DNA of 16,306 nucleotides from Neobacillus cucumis (GTDB lineage: Bacteria > Bacillota > Bacilli > Bacillales_B > DSM-18226), in assembly GCF_023715505.1 (NCBI RefSeq), contig NZ_JAMBOH010000055.1, forward strand, positions 1 through 16,306, in the 5' to 3' direction. The notes beneath the pieces were generated by a model. It was not told the origin of the DNA and searched no databases. It worked only from the letters and a program-made list of their open reading frames with translations. Below are positions 1 through 9,494 of the stretch, one piece after another. The first letter of the stretch is position 1. Each line of letters starts with the position of its first letter. The position numbers and the translations under genes are program-made.

Positions 1-112
<112 letters not shown>

Positions 113-117
113 AATGT

Positions 118-150
118 AAGGACAATCTGAAAGGATTGTCCTTTTTGTTT
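118..150 (+). terminator. Rho-independent terminator of the upstream rRNA operon
   Basis: Perfect 10-bp stem AAGGACAATC/GATTGTCCTT with a 6-base loop, followed by TTTTTGTTT. It starts six bases after the 5S 3' end. Confidence 0.93.
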
Positions 151-203
151 AGAAAATTATAAAATTCAGTCTAGTGGATAACTGTTCATAATACGACTAT
201 TGA

Positions 204-226
204 TGTCCAGCTCCAGCGCTTTTGTT
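204..226 (+). repeat. Shortened copy 1 of a dispersed AGCTCCAGCGCC-type intergenic repeat
   Basis: TGTCCAGCTCCAGCGCTTTTG lies directly beyond the yaaC stop codon. The left part (TGTCcAGCTCCAGCGC) matches the left ends of the copies at 7844 and 14594. GCTTTTG resembles the right end GCTTTTC of the copy at 7844, so this looks like a copy with its middle deleted. The rest of 151-226 shows nothing else. Confidence 0.5.
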
Positions 227-1195
227 TTATTGCATAAGAAATTTATAGATCAAAAACGGCCCTTTTTTCATTGTGACCTCGATGAATGATTTAATAAATG
301 GATAATCCTGGTTGGGCATCATCTTCGTTAACTCACTCCACCATTCCGTTTCATAACGGGCAATCATGCTTAGGTTATATAACAAAAGATAGTGAACAAG
401 CAGCTCTGGAAAATTAATGAGGTTTCCTTTACCAAGTGGAATGGTGTAATTTTTATCTTCCAAATTGTAAAAAAGCGGTGACATTTCAGAAAGAAAATCC
501 TCACTTATTTGAAAGGCAAGCCCCTCATTAGCAAACTCCAAATTATTTTTAAATTTTGAGGTAAAAAACTCCTTAAACCTGCTCTCCGTCATATGATAGC
601 TATCCAGTACATACTCAGGGATCAGAAGTTTATTATCATGCTGAGTTAAACTGGCAAATGTCCTTTTTCCTTCAACGATAAAGAATAAATCATTTAATTC
701 AGGTATAAGCTGTAATAAATCCTCCATAATAGCCTTTTCCCCTTCCAATTGTTTCATGTGAAACATTTTCTCTGACATAAAAGGGAAAAGGCCATTTTTT
801 TGAAACTTTACTTCATCATGGAAAAAAAGATAATTTTGCTTCTTCCTTTTCCTTGTAGAAACGCCGTGGGCCAATACTGCGGTAGTTTCTGGATAGGAGG
901 GGTCTATGGTTAAGATACAGGCTTTAATTAAATGGACAAGTCCATAAAAGAGTAAGATAGGTTTTAAAATTAGTGGAGATTTTTCTGCTTGATCATAATA
1001 TATTTGCCCGTGTTCGAGATAATAGAGAAAGGCATATCCATTTTCATAACTTTTTTGTTCAGGGTTATCAATATTTCGCTTTTGGTAGCACGTCTTTAAG
1101 TATCTTTGGCAGTATTCCGCCGAAAAGAAACAGGAGTAACTTTTCCAATCTTTATAGTTAGTAACCAAGTCGCTCACCTTTTTCAGAAAAATCAA
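227..1195 (-). CDS. yaaC: YaaC family protein, function unknown
   Basis: 322 residues from a TTG start. I recognise it as YaaC from its position between rrn and guaB and from its C-terminal pattern (residues 264-286: leucine- and tyrosine-rich helix, then SMIARYETEWW). It has no signal peptide or membrane segment and is probably cytosolic. Residues 73-113 form a hydrophobic helix ending in LIKAC, then a short loop and LAHGVSTRK, a pattern seen in helical nucleotide- or RNA-binding bundles such as HEPN domains; that link is only my inference. The TTG at 1195 is preceded by AAGGA about 12 bases upstream. The next in-frame GTG (1177) has no ribosome binding site, so TTG is preferred. It is transcribed divergently from guaB, and the two starts are 80 bp apart. 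Confidence 0.85.
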   Translation of the reverse strand: MIFLKKVSDLVTNYKDWKSYSCFFSAEYCQRYLKTCYQKRNIDNPEQKSYENGYAFLYYLEHGQIYYDQAEKSPLILKPILLFYGLVHLIKACILTIDPSYPETTAVLAHGVSTRKRKKQNYLFFHDEVKFQKNGLFPFMSEKMFHMKQLEGEKAIMEDLLQLIPELNDLFFIVEGKRTFASLTQHDNKLLIPEYVLDSYHMTESRFKEFFTSKFKNNLEFANEGLAFQISEDFLSEMSPLFYNLEDKNYTIPLGKGNLINFPELLVHYLLLYNLSMIARYETEWWSELTKMMPNQDYPFIKSFIEVTMKKGPFLIYKFLMQ

Positions 1196-1210
1196 TTTAA
1201 TATTTATTCC

Positions 1211-2745
<1,535 letters not shown>

Positions 2746-2753
2746 ATTTTATT

Positions 2754-2785
2754 AAACAGAGAGGTCATACCTCTCTGTTTTTATT
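2754..2785 (+). terminator. guaB terminator
   Basis: Perfect 12-bp stem AAACAGAGAGGT/ACCTCTCTGTTT with a 3-base CAT loop, ending in a short T run. It starts 9 bases after the guaB stop. Confidence 0.92.
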
Positions 2786-2872
2786 ATGAAGAATTTCCTA
2801 TTAAATTTTAAGAAAATTTTAATCCAATGCCAAAGAATGGTCCAATGCTCATTCTATGATTTACTAGGCAGG

Positions 2873-2883
2873 TATGATAAAAT
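2873..2883 (+). promoter_or_regulatory. Possible extended -10 for dacA
   Basis: TATGATAAAAT contains TGATAAAAT, an extended -10 (TG-n-TAAAAT, hexamer at 2878-2883). No convincing -35 lies 16-18 bp upstream. It is placed well for dacA, 38 bp before the GTG start. Confidence 0.35.
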
Positions 2884-2920
2884 ATTCAAAGTGTATAAAT
2901 TCCTTGGAGGGCGTGTAATA

Positions 2921-4279
2921 GTGAACAAACATCTTTATCGAAAATATGTTGCCAGTGCGTTGGCAATGATTATGTTTTTTAGCGTTTTTGCTGGTGTACA
3001 TCAGGCCCATGCAGAAGCAGCCTTAAATGTTAATGCAGATGGAGCCATTTTAGTAGACGGTAAGACAGGTAAGGTTTTATATGAAAAAAATGCTGATAGT
3101 GTACTAGGAATTGCTAGTATGACCAAAATGATGACTGAGTATATCCTGCTTGATTCAGTAAAAAAGGGAAAAGTGAAATGGGATCAAGAATACAAGGTAA
3201 GTGACCTTGTGTACAAAATATCTCAGCGCCGTGATCTTTCCAATGTGCCACTACGAGCGGATGGTACTTATAAAGTTCGAGAATTATATGAAGCTATGGC
3301 GATTTACTCTGCCAATGCTGCAACCATTGCCCTTGCAGAAGTTATGGGCGGTTCAGAAACAAATTTTATTAAAATGATGAATGATAAAGCAAAGGCACTT
3401 GGGTTAAAGGATTATAAATTTGTGAACTCAACAGGTTTGAACAATCGAGACTACAATGGTCTGCAGCCAGAAGGAACGGGCGCGGAGGACGAAAACGTGA
3501 TGTCATCCCGGGCTGTGGCAAAACTAGCTTTTCACTTAATTAATGATTTTCCTGATGTGCTAAAAACAGCCAGCACACCAAAGAAGGTTTTTCGTGAAGG
3601 AACAGATGACCAAATTAGTATGATTAACTGGAACTGGATGCTTCCATCACTAGATTATGGTTACCAAGGGATGGACGGACTAAAAACAGGAACAACAGAT
3701 TTTGCAGGTTACTGTTTTACCGGAACAGCGAGCCGTGATGGAAAACGATTTATTACGGTTGTACAAAACGCTAAGGATGCTTCTGGACAAGGCGGTTACA
3801 GTGCCCGCTTTGAAGAAACTAGGAAAATGCTGGATTATGCTTTTAGTAACTATACCAATGTAAAACTTGTTCCAAAACATTATCAGCTCAAAGGACAGAA
3901 GACAGTGCCAGTCCTTAAAGGAAAAGAAGATCAGGTAAAGATTTATACAAAATCCGCTATTAATATGATCGTTCTTAATGGTGAAGAGAAAAACTATCAA
4001 CCTAAGCTTGTATTAGATAAAAGTAAAGTTAACAAAAATGGTGAGTTAACTGCTCCGATTAAAAAGGGAGAAACAGTCGGTTATGTGACATTAAAGCCTA
4101 AGAATGGCGAGAAGGTTAGTTTTTTAACAGCTGAGGGTCAAAAGAAAGCACAAGTGGATGTTGTTGCAGCAGAAGATGTTGAAAAGGCTAACTGGTTTGT
4201 TTTAATGATGCGTGGTATCGGTAATTTCTTTGGAGATGTGTTTCATGGGATAGGAACAACAGTTAAGGGATGGTTTTAA
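2921..4279 (+). CDS. dacA: D-alanyl-D-alanine carboxypeptidase (penicillin-binding protein 5)
   Basis: 452 residues from the GTG at 2921. An in-frame ATG at 2786 would add 45 residues, but the guaB terminator abuts it and it has no ribosome binding site, whereas GGAGG at 2906-2910 precedes the GTG. The extra segment also does not look like a signal peptide. From the GTG there is a classic Sec signal peptide: KHLYRK, a hydrophobic core, and cleavage after AHA near residue 31. The S11 peptidase motifs are SMTK (66-69, nucleophile Ser66), SAN (130-132) and KTG (255-257). The C-terminal PBP5 domain ends in an amphipathic segment (about 425-452) that would hold the protein on the outer face of the membrane. 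It trims the terminal D-Ala from peptidoglycan stem peptides. Its own terminator follows. Confidence 0.97.
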   Translation: MNKHLYRKYVASALAMIMFFSVFAGVHQAHAEAALNVNADGAILVDGKTGKVLYEKNADSVLGIASMTKMMTEYILLDSVKKGKVKWDQEYKVSDLVYKISQRRDLSNVPLRADGTYKVRELYEAMAIYSANAATIALAEVMGGSETNFIKMMNDKAKALGLKDYKFVNSTGLNNRDYNGLQPEGTGAEDENVMSSRAVAKLAFHLINDFPDVLKTASTPKKVFREGTDDQISMINWNWMLPSLDYGYQGMDGLKTGTTDFAGYCFTGTASRDGKRFITVVQNAKDASGQGGYSARFEETRKMLDYAFSNYTNVKLVPKHYQLKGQKTVPVLKGKEDQVKIYTKSAINMIVLNGEEKNYQPKLVLDKSKVNKNGELTAPIKKGETVGYVTLKPKNGEKVSFLTAEGQKKAQVDVVAAEDVEKANWFVLMMRGIGNFFGDVFHGIGTTVKGWF

Positions 4280-4313
4280 ATCTTAATCCGTTAATATTTA
4301 CCATATAGTAAAG

Positions 4314-4348
4314 AAAAGGATTTCTTGTCTTGACAGGAATCCTTTTTT
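4314..4348 (+). terminator. dacA terminator
   Basis: AAAAGGATTTCTTGTC pairs with GACAGGAATCCTTTT, with one bulge and a short TT loop, followed by six T. The T-tract shares bases with the -35 of the pdxS promoter. Confidence 0.88.
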
Positions 4349-4375
4349 GTTGCTTTAATGTTTTTATGGTAAAAT
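4347..4375 (+). promoter_or_regulatory. Sigma-A promoter of pdxST
   Basis: -35 TTGTTG (4347-4352), 17-bp spacer, and extended -10 TGGTAAAAT (hexamer 4370-4375). The predicted start is near 4382, giving a leader of about 74 nt. The -35 overlaps the last two T of the dacA terminator. Confidence 0.6.
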
Positions 4376-4455
4376 TATTCCGATATTTAAATAGGGATTT
4401 TTCCTAAAAGTATGAACAAATTTTTCTCAAAATTAAAATAAAAGGGGGATTTTTT

Positions 4456-5337
4456 ATGAAAACTGGTACGGATCTTGTAAAACGCGGTATGGCTGAAATG
4501 CAAAAGGGCGGCGTTATTATGGATGTCATTAACGCTGAGCAGGCAAAAATTGCAGAGGAAGCTGGTGCCGTTGCAGTAATGGCATTGGAGCGTGTTCCAT
4601 CTGATATCCGCGCAGCTGGCGGTGTGGCAAGAATGGCTGACCCAAGAATTGTTGAAGAGGTACTTAAAGCTGTTTCTATTCCTGTTATGGCAAAGGCAAG
4701 AATAGGCCATATCGTTGAAGCACGTATACTTGAAGCTATGGGCGTTGATTATATCGATGAGAGCGAAGTTTTAACACCTGCAGATGAAGAATACCACCTA
4801 AACAAAAAAGACTATACAGTGCCATTTGTGTGCGGCTGCCGCGACCTTGGTGAAGCTGCCCGCCGAATCGGTGAAGGTGCATCCATGCTTCGTACAAAAG
4901 GTGAACCTGGAACTGGTAACATTGTAGAAGCTGTTCGCCATATGCGTAAGGTAAATGCACAAGTTCGCAAGGTTGTTGGAATGAACGAAGATGAGTTAAT
5001 GACTGAAGCAAAGCTTCTTGGTGCTCCATATGAATTATTGCTTGAAATTAAGAACCATGGCCGCCTTCCAGTTGTGAACTTTGCTGCCGGTGGTGTTGCA
5101 ACACCTGCTGATGCAGCATTGATGATGCAATTGGGTGCAGATGGCGTATTCGTTGGATCAGGTATCTTCAAATCTGAAAACCCTGCTAAATTTGCAAGAG
5201 CGATTGTGGAAGCAACTACACATTATCAAGATTATAAATTAATCGCTGAACTTTCAAAGGATCTTGGAACACCAATGAAAGGTATCGAGATCTCTTCCCT
5301 AGCACCAGAAGCTCGCATGCAGGAGCGTGGTTGGTAA
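4456..5337 (+). CDS. pdxS: Pyridoxal 5'-phosphate synthase, PdxS (synthase) subunit
   Basis: 293 residues, against 294 in the B. subtilis homologue. PdxS builds PLP from ribose 5-phosphate, glyceraldehyde 3-phosphate and ammonia supplied by PdxT, as a (beta/alpha)8 dodecamer with docked glutaminase subunits. The two catalytic lysines are visible: Lys80 in VMAKARIGH, which forms the first Schiff base, and Lys148 in RTKGEPGTG. Asp23 near the N-terminus and the phosphate-binding FVGSGIF (232-238) are also present. The start ATG follows AAAGGGGGA. The pdxT start codon lies one base after this stop codon, as expected for subunits made in fixed ratio. Confidence 0.98.
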   Translation: MKTGTDLVKRGMAEMQKGGVIMDVINAEQAKIAEEAGAVAVMALERVPSDIRAAGGVARMADPRIVEEVLKAVSIPVMAKARIGHIVEARILEAMGVDYIDESEVLTPADEEYHLNKKDYTVPFVCGCRDLGEAARRIGEGASMLRTKGEPGTGNIVEAVRHMRKVNAQVRKVVGMNEDELMTEAKLLGAPYELLLEIKNHGRLPVVNFAAGGVATPADAALMMQLGADGVFVGSGIFKSENPAKFARAIVEATTHYQDYKLIAELSKDLGTPMKGIEISSLAPEARMQERGW

Positions 5338-5338
5338 A

Positions 5339-5929
5339 ATGATTAAAATCGGCGTACTTGCTTTACAAGGAGCTGTCCGTGAACATATTAAATCTTTAGA
5401 GGCATGTGGAGTAGAGGCAGTTGCAGTTAAGCGCAAAGAGGAATTAGAGAACCTCGATGGCCTTATTCTTCCTGGCGGTGAAAGCACGGCAATGCGCCGC
5501 TTAATTGATAAATATGACTTTATGGATGCTCTAAAGGAATTTGCACGTGCGGGGAAACCTATGTTTGGTACATGTGCCGGTCTGATTCTTTTAGCAAAAG
5601 AACTTGTGGGTTATGATGAGTCACACATTGGTGTAATGGACATCAAGGTGGAACGGAACTCATTTGGCCGCCAAGTTGACAGCTTTGAGGCCGACCTCAC
5701 GATTAAAGGTGTAGCAGACAGTTTTCCAGCAGTGTTTATCCGTGCGCCGCACATCGTTGAGGCAGGCGAGAATGTTGAAATTTTGTCCAAGCATAATGAC
5801 CGCATCGTCGCCGCACGGGAAGGACAATTTCTTGGCTGTTCGTTCCATCCGGAATTAACCGAGAACCATGAGATTACGGCTTACTTCGTCGAAATGGTGA
5901 AGGAAGCAAAAGCGAAACAATTTGTTTAA
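5339..5929 (+). CDS. pdxT: Pyridoxal 5'-phosphate synthase, PdxT glutaminase subunit
   Basis: 196 residues from the ATG at 5339, matching the usual family length. An in-frame ATG at 5327 lies inside pdxS and is less likely. AGGAG at 5321-5325, inside the end of pdxS, serves as ribosome binding site. It is a class I glutamine amidotransferase of the SNO/PDX2 family: GGEST (47-50 region), catalytic Cys79 in GTCAG, and the His170-Pro-Glu172 dyad in FHPE. It hydrolyses glutamine and passes ammonia to PdxS. The only promoter seen for it is that of pdxS. Confidence 0.97.
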   Translation: MIKIGVLALQGAVREHIKSLEACGVEAVAVKRKEELENLDGLILPGGESTAMRRLIDKYDFMDALKEFARAGKPMFGTCAGLILLAKELVGYDESHIGVMDIKVERNSFGRQVDSFEADLTIKGVADSFPAVFIRAPHIVEAGENVEILSKHNDRIVAAREGQFLGCSFHPELTENHEITAYFVEMVKEAKAKQFV

Positions 5930-5934
5930 TTCGA

Positions 5935-5968
5935 TTGCATTTGGTTCATAATTATAGTAAATTATAAA
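5935..5968 (+). promoter_or_regulatory. Promoter region for the serS T-box transcript
   Basis: Two overlapping sigma-A readings: TTGCAT (5935-5940) with a 17-bp spacer to TAAATT (5958-5963), or TTGGTT (5941-5946) with a 16-bp spacer to TATAAA (5963-5968). The sequence cannot decide between them. Both give a start a few bases upstream of T-box Stem I. Confidence 0.5.
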
Positions 5969-5979
5969 ACAAATCAATA

Positions 5980-6221
5980 ATGAAAAAGCAATGAGAGGAA
6001 CTAGTAACTTGAACCTCACTCCAAAGAGAGCCGGTGGCTGGTGTGAACCGGTGTGTGATACTTGTGAATCCCTCCTCGAGCAAGGTACGGAACACCTCTA
6101 AGGTAAGTAAGTACTTTCGGTAAAAACCGTTACAGTTTTTTGAGGTGGGCAGCCTATGCTGTCAACCAGGGTGGTATCGCGACTAACTCTCGTCCCTGTT
6201 TTTGGGGCGGGAGTTTTTTTA
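5980..6221 (+). promoter_or_regulatory. Serine T-box riboswitch controlling serS
   Basis: Complete T-box leader. Stem I carries AGAGAGCCGGTGG and GTGTGAACCGG, followed by a specifier loop with GAATCCC, in which UCC (6069-6071) is the serine specifier codon. A Stem III hairpin pairs GGCAGC (6148-6153) with GCTGTC (6158-6163). The T-box sequence AGGGTGGTATCGCG is at 6168-6181. CAGGG (6167-6171) can pair with CCCTG (6194-6198) to form the antiterminator. The competing terminator is a 12-bp stem, AACTCTCGTCCC (6186-6197) with GGGGCGGGAGTT (6204-6215), running into the T run. Uncharged tRNA-Ser would bind the specifier and UGGU (6172-6175) and allow read-through into serS. Confidence 0.95.
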
Positions 6222-6256
6222 TTTTTAAAGCGAAAGTGCCTTGAAAAATAAATTAA

Positions 6257-7555
<1,299 letters not shown>

Positions 7556-7568
7556 AAACTGCATATAG

Positions 7569-7614
7569 AAGGATTTTTCCGGGCACTCTAAATTTGTCCG
7601 GAAAAATCTTTTTT
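7569..7614 (+). terminator. serS terminator
   Basis: GATTTTTCCGGGC pairs with GTCCGGAAAAATC (one G-U pair) around a short AT-rich loop and is followed by a run of six T. Confidence 0.92.
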
Positions 7615-7619
7615 ACTAT

Positions 7620-7649
7620 TTGACATTATCATTATTTTTATGGTAAATT
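7620..7649 (+). promoter_or_regulatory. Promoter of tRNA-Ser
   Basis: Perfect -35 TTGACA (7620-7625), 18-bp spacer, and -10 TAAATT (7644-7649) with an upstream TGG giving an extended -10. The start would fall near 7656, about 9 bases before the mature tRNA. Confidence 0.65.
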
Positions 7650-7664
7650 ATCATTTGTTGATAC

Positions 7665-7757
7665 GGAGGAATACCCAAGTCCGGCTGAAGGGATCGGTCT
7701 TGAAAACCGACAGGCGGGTTAAACCGCGCGGGGGTTCGAATCCCTCTTCCTCCGCCA
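7665..7757 (+). tRNA. trnSL-Ser1: tRNA-Ser, anticodon UGA
   Basis: 93 nt. The acceptor stem GGAGGAA/TTCCTCC is perfect, with discriminator G (7754) and an encoded CCA (7755-7757). The anticodon arm is TCGGT, loop CTTGAAA, ACCGA, giving anticodon TGA (7701-7703). The long variable arm (GGCGGGTTAAACCGC region) is typical of serine tRNA, and the T arm has GGTTCGAATCC. It has its own promoter and terminator, so it is a single-gene transcript rather than part of an rRNA-linked array. Confidence 0.98.
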
Positions 7758-7794
7758 TTATCTAAAAAGAATCACGCGCATAAAAACTGGAGAT

Positions 7795-7832
7795 AAAAAT
7801 TCGTTACAAGTATTTGTAGCGAATTTTTTTTT
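7795..7832 (+). terminator. Terminator of tRNA-Ser
   Basis: AAAATTCGTTACAA pairs with TTGTAGCGAATTTT (one G-U pair) around a GTAT loop and is followed by a long T run. Confidence 0.92.
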
Positions 7833-7843
7833 GCAAAAGAATA

Positions 7844-7879
7844 TGTCTAGCAGCGCCTAGGGGCTTCCGCTTTTCGACA
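7844..7879 (+). repeat. Shortened copy 2 of the dispersed AGCTCCAGCGCC-type repeat
   Basis: TGTCTAGCAGCGCCTAGG followed by GGCTTCCGCTTTTCGACA. The left half matches the copy at 14594 except that TCC is missing from AGCTCCAGCGCC. The copy is bounded by TGTC and GACA, which are inverted. It lies between the tRNA-Ser terminator and the convergent dck terminator. Confidence 0.55.
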
Positions 7880-7915
7880 AAAAGCACAAATTGGTTTAAC
7901 CAATCTGTGCTTTTT
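7879..7915 (-). terminator. dck terminator overlapping the end of the gene
   Basis: Read on the minus strand, AAAAAGCACAGATTGGT and ACCAATTTGTGCTTTTT form a near-perfect 17-bp stem (one G-U pair) with TAA, the dck stop codon, as the loop. A T run lies at the stem foot. On the plus strand the same site has an A-C mismatch, so it suits the minus strand better. Confidence 0.88.
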
Positions 7916-8591
7916 CTATTTTTAATATTTTAATTAATTTCTCATCTACAGCATTGCAAACCCTGATAGCGTCTGCCTTGCTTTTGACCACATCAGTATT
8001 GTCCATATCAATCACTAAAACTTCGCTTGCTGCATACTGATTTAAGACCCATTCGTCGTAACCCTTCCAAACTTCAAAATAGTACTCTTTTAGTTCAGGG
8101 TTGATTTCAAAGCTTCTGCCACGCGCCATAATCCGGTCAATGACCGTATCAAATGATCCCTTTAGGTAAACCATTAAATCTGGTGCTTTCTTAGGAAGTT
8201 CATTGAGCTCTTCCATCATATTATCAACAAGCTCTTCATAGATTTTGAATTCCAATTCAGAAATTCGGCCTAAGTTTTTATTTACATATGCAAAATACCA
8301 ATCCTCATATATGGAACGGTCTTGAATGGTATAAACGGGTTCTCTCCAATTTACACATTCCTTAACAGTCTTAAATCGTTTGTTTAAAAAGAATAATTGT
8401 AAGAGGAACGGAATTCTTCTTGCATCCAATTGTTCTGGTGTCAGTTCATAATAAAGGGGAAGAATCGGATTATCATCGACCGCTTCATAAAAGACTTTAC
8501 TCTCAATGCCTTTATTTTTAAAGTGTGCATTTAATGTATCGGCCACACTTGTTTTTCCTAGACCAATCATACCACCAATAACGATACTCAC
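7896..8591 (-). CDS. dck: Deoxyadenosine/deoxycytidine kinase
   Basis: 231 residues from a GTG start, somewhat longer than the roughly 217 of B. subtilis. It belongs to the deoxynucleoside kinase family, which phosphorylates dA and dC with ATP or GTP for salvage. It shows a P-loop GGMIGLGKTS (6-15), the DRS motif at 91-93 (YTIQDRSIYED) and the arginine-rich lid ARGRSFE (156-162). The preceding dgk stop is only 4 bases upstream. Its ribosome binding site (GGGGGA) lies inside the end of dgk, so the pair is probably translationally coupled. The C-terminal codons form the left arm of the terminator. Substrate assignment between dck and dgk rests on gene order and motifs. Confidence 0.94.
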   Translation of the reverse strand: MSIVIGGMIGLGKTSVADTLNAHFKNKGIESKVFYEAVDDNPILPLYYELTPEQLDARRIPFLLQLFFLNKRFKTVKECVNWREPVYTIQDRSIYEDWYFAYVNKNLGRISELEFKIYEELVDNMMEELNELPKKAPDLMVYLKGSFDTVIDRIMARGRSFEINPELKEYYFEVWKGYDEWVLNQYAASEVLVIDMDNTDVVKSKADAIRVCNAVDEKLIKILKIEKAQIG

Positions 8592-8595
8592 GAAC

Positions 8596-9261
8596 CTAAC
8601 ATCCCCCGTTCAATAATATGTTGTTTGCCCAGCTGCTTTCTTTTAAGGAAGTAGTTAACTTTTGAAAAATATAATTTAAATCCTGTTCACTTTTTACAAA
8701 ATCCAACTCATCGCCGCTAAAGCGAAGAACGGGAATTTCCGGATATTCTTTCTCAAAGGCAGCTATGGTATTTTCATAGTCAATAGAGAGCTGTTCTAAA
8801 TATAAGGGGCTGATATTTTTCTCTACTTCTCGGCCTCTTTTTTTAATCCGTTTCAAAAGTGTATCGAGGCTTGCATTTAAATAAATAATCACATTCGGTT
8901 TCGGCATATCTTCCGTTAGAATTTGATAAATTTTAAAGTACTTTTGGTACTCTTCATTATTTAAAGTCCGTTCAGCGAAGATCAAATTCTTTAAAATATG
9001 ATAGTCTGCCACAACCGAATTATTTTGGCTTAAATAATGGGTATTGATATCCCCTAATTGCTTATAGCGATTGCAGAGAAAGAACATTTCGGTTTGAAAA
9101 CTCCACTCCTCTATATTTTCGTAGAATTTCCCTAAAAATGGATTTTCATCGACAATCTCTTTTAATAAAGCAAAATGGAACTTTTCTGAAATAGCTTTTG
9201 CGAGAGATGTTTTTCCTACACCAATCGGCCCCTCAACGGTAATAAAGGGTGTAACCCCCAT
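8596..9261 (-). CDS. dgk: Deoxyguanosine kinase
   Basis: 221 residues from the ATG at 9261. An in-frame ATG ten codons upstream is less likely because AAGGAGG sits exactly between the two, 7 bases before the chosen start. It is a deoxynucleoside kinase paralogue of the next gene with P-loop GPIGVGKTS (11-19), a VADYH motif (84-88) where dck has DRS, and the lid KKRGREVE (140-147). In Bacillus this gene phosphorylates deoxyguanosine. With dck it forms a salvage operon. No strong promoter is obvious. A TTGACA (minus strand, 9437-9432) with an AATATT 18 bp on is possible but far upstream. Confidence 0.93.
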   Translation of the reverse strand: MGVTPFITVEGPIGVGKTSLAKAISEKFHFALLKEIVDENPFLGKFYENIEEWSFQTEMFFLCNRYKQLGDINTHYLSQNNSVVADYHILKNLIFAERTLNNEEYQKYFKIYQILTEDMPKPNVIIYLNASLDTLLKRIKKRGREVEKNISPLYLEQLSIDYENTIAAFEKEYPEIPVLRFSGDELDFVKSEQDLNYIFQKLTTSLKESSWANNILLNGGC

Positions 9262-9444
9262 TGCAAGTCCTCCTTCTCCAGCTGCCTGCACATCTATGTT
9301 ATCTTATGATAAGTTTTTTTACCTAACTTTCTTAGTTCCTATGGTTATACGGTCTTTTTATGACGCAAAGAATATTTTATCATAATCTGTCGAAGGAAGG
9401 GATATGGAATATTTTCAAGCTGTTAATTTTATGTCAAATACATG

Positions 9445-9472
9445 AAAAAACTGCCGATTAACGGCAGTTTTT
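9445..9472 (-). terminator. sleL terminator
   Basis: Perfect 11-bp stem AAAAACTGCCG/CGGCAGTTTTT with a 5-base loop, 22 bases beyond the sleL stop on the minus strand. It is symmetrical and could act in both directions. The rest of 9262-9444, upstream of dgk, holds no gene; apart from the weak promoter possibility noted under dgk, only a small AT-rich inverted repeat (TTATC/GATAA near 9302-9315) is visible. Confidence 0.88.
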
Positions 9473-9494
9473 GTAGAAATGGAAATTTTAAATA

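Noticed and set aside
2786..2920. Upstream extension of dacA from an ATG at 2786
   Set aside because: It starts at the tail of the guaB terminator, lacks a ribosome binding site, and would bury the signal peptide 45 residues in. The GTG at 2921 with GGAGG is better.
4812..5171. Long antisense open frame opposite pdxS
   Set aside because: It mirrors the codon pattern of pdxS, resembles no protein family I recognise, and has no ribosome binding site of its own.
9302..9320. TTATC/GATAA inverted repeat followed by T on the plus strand, as a terminator
   Set aside because: The stem is only 5 AT-rich pairs and no plus-strand gene precedes it.
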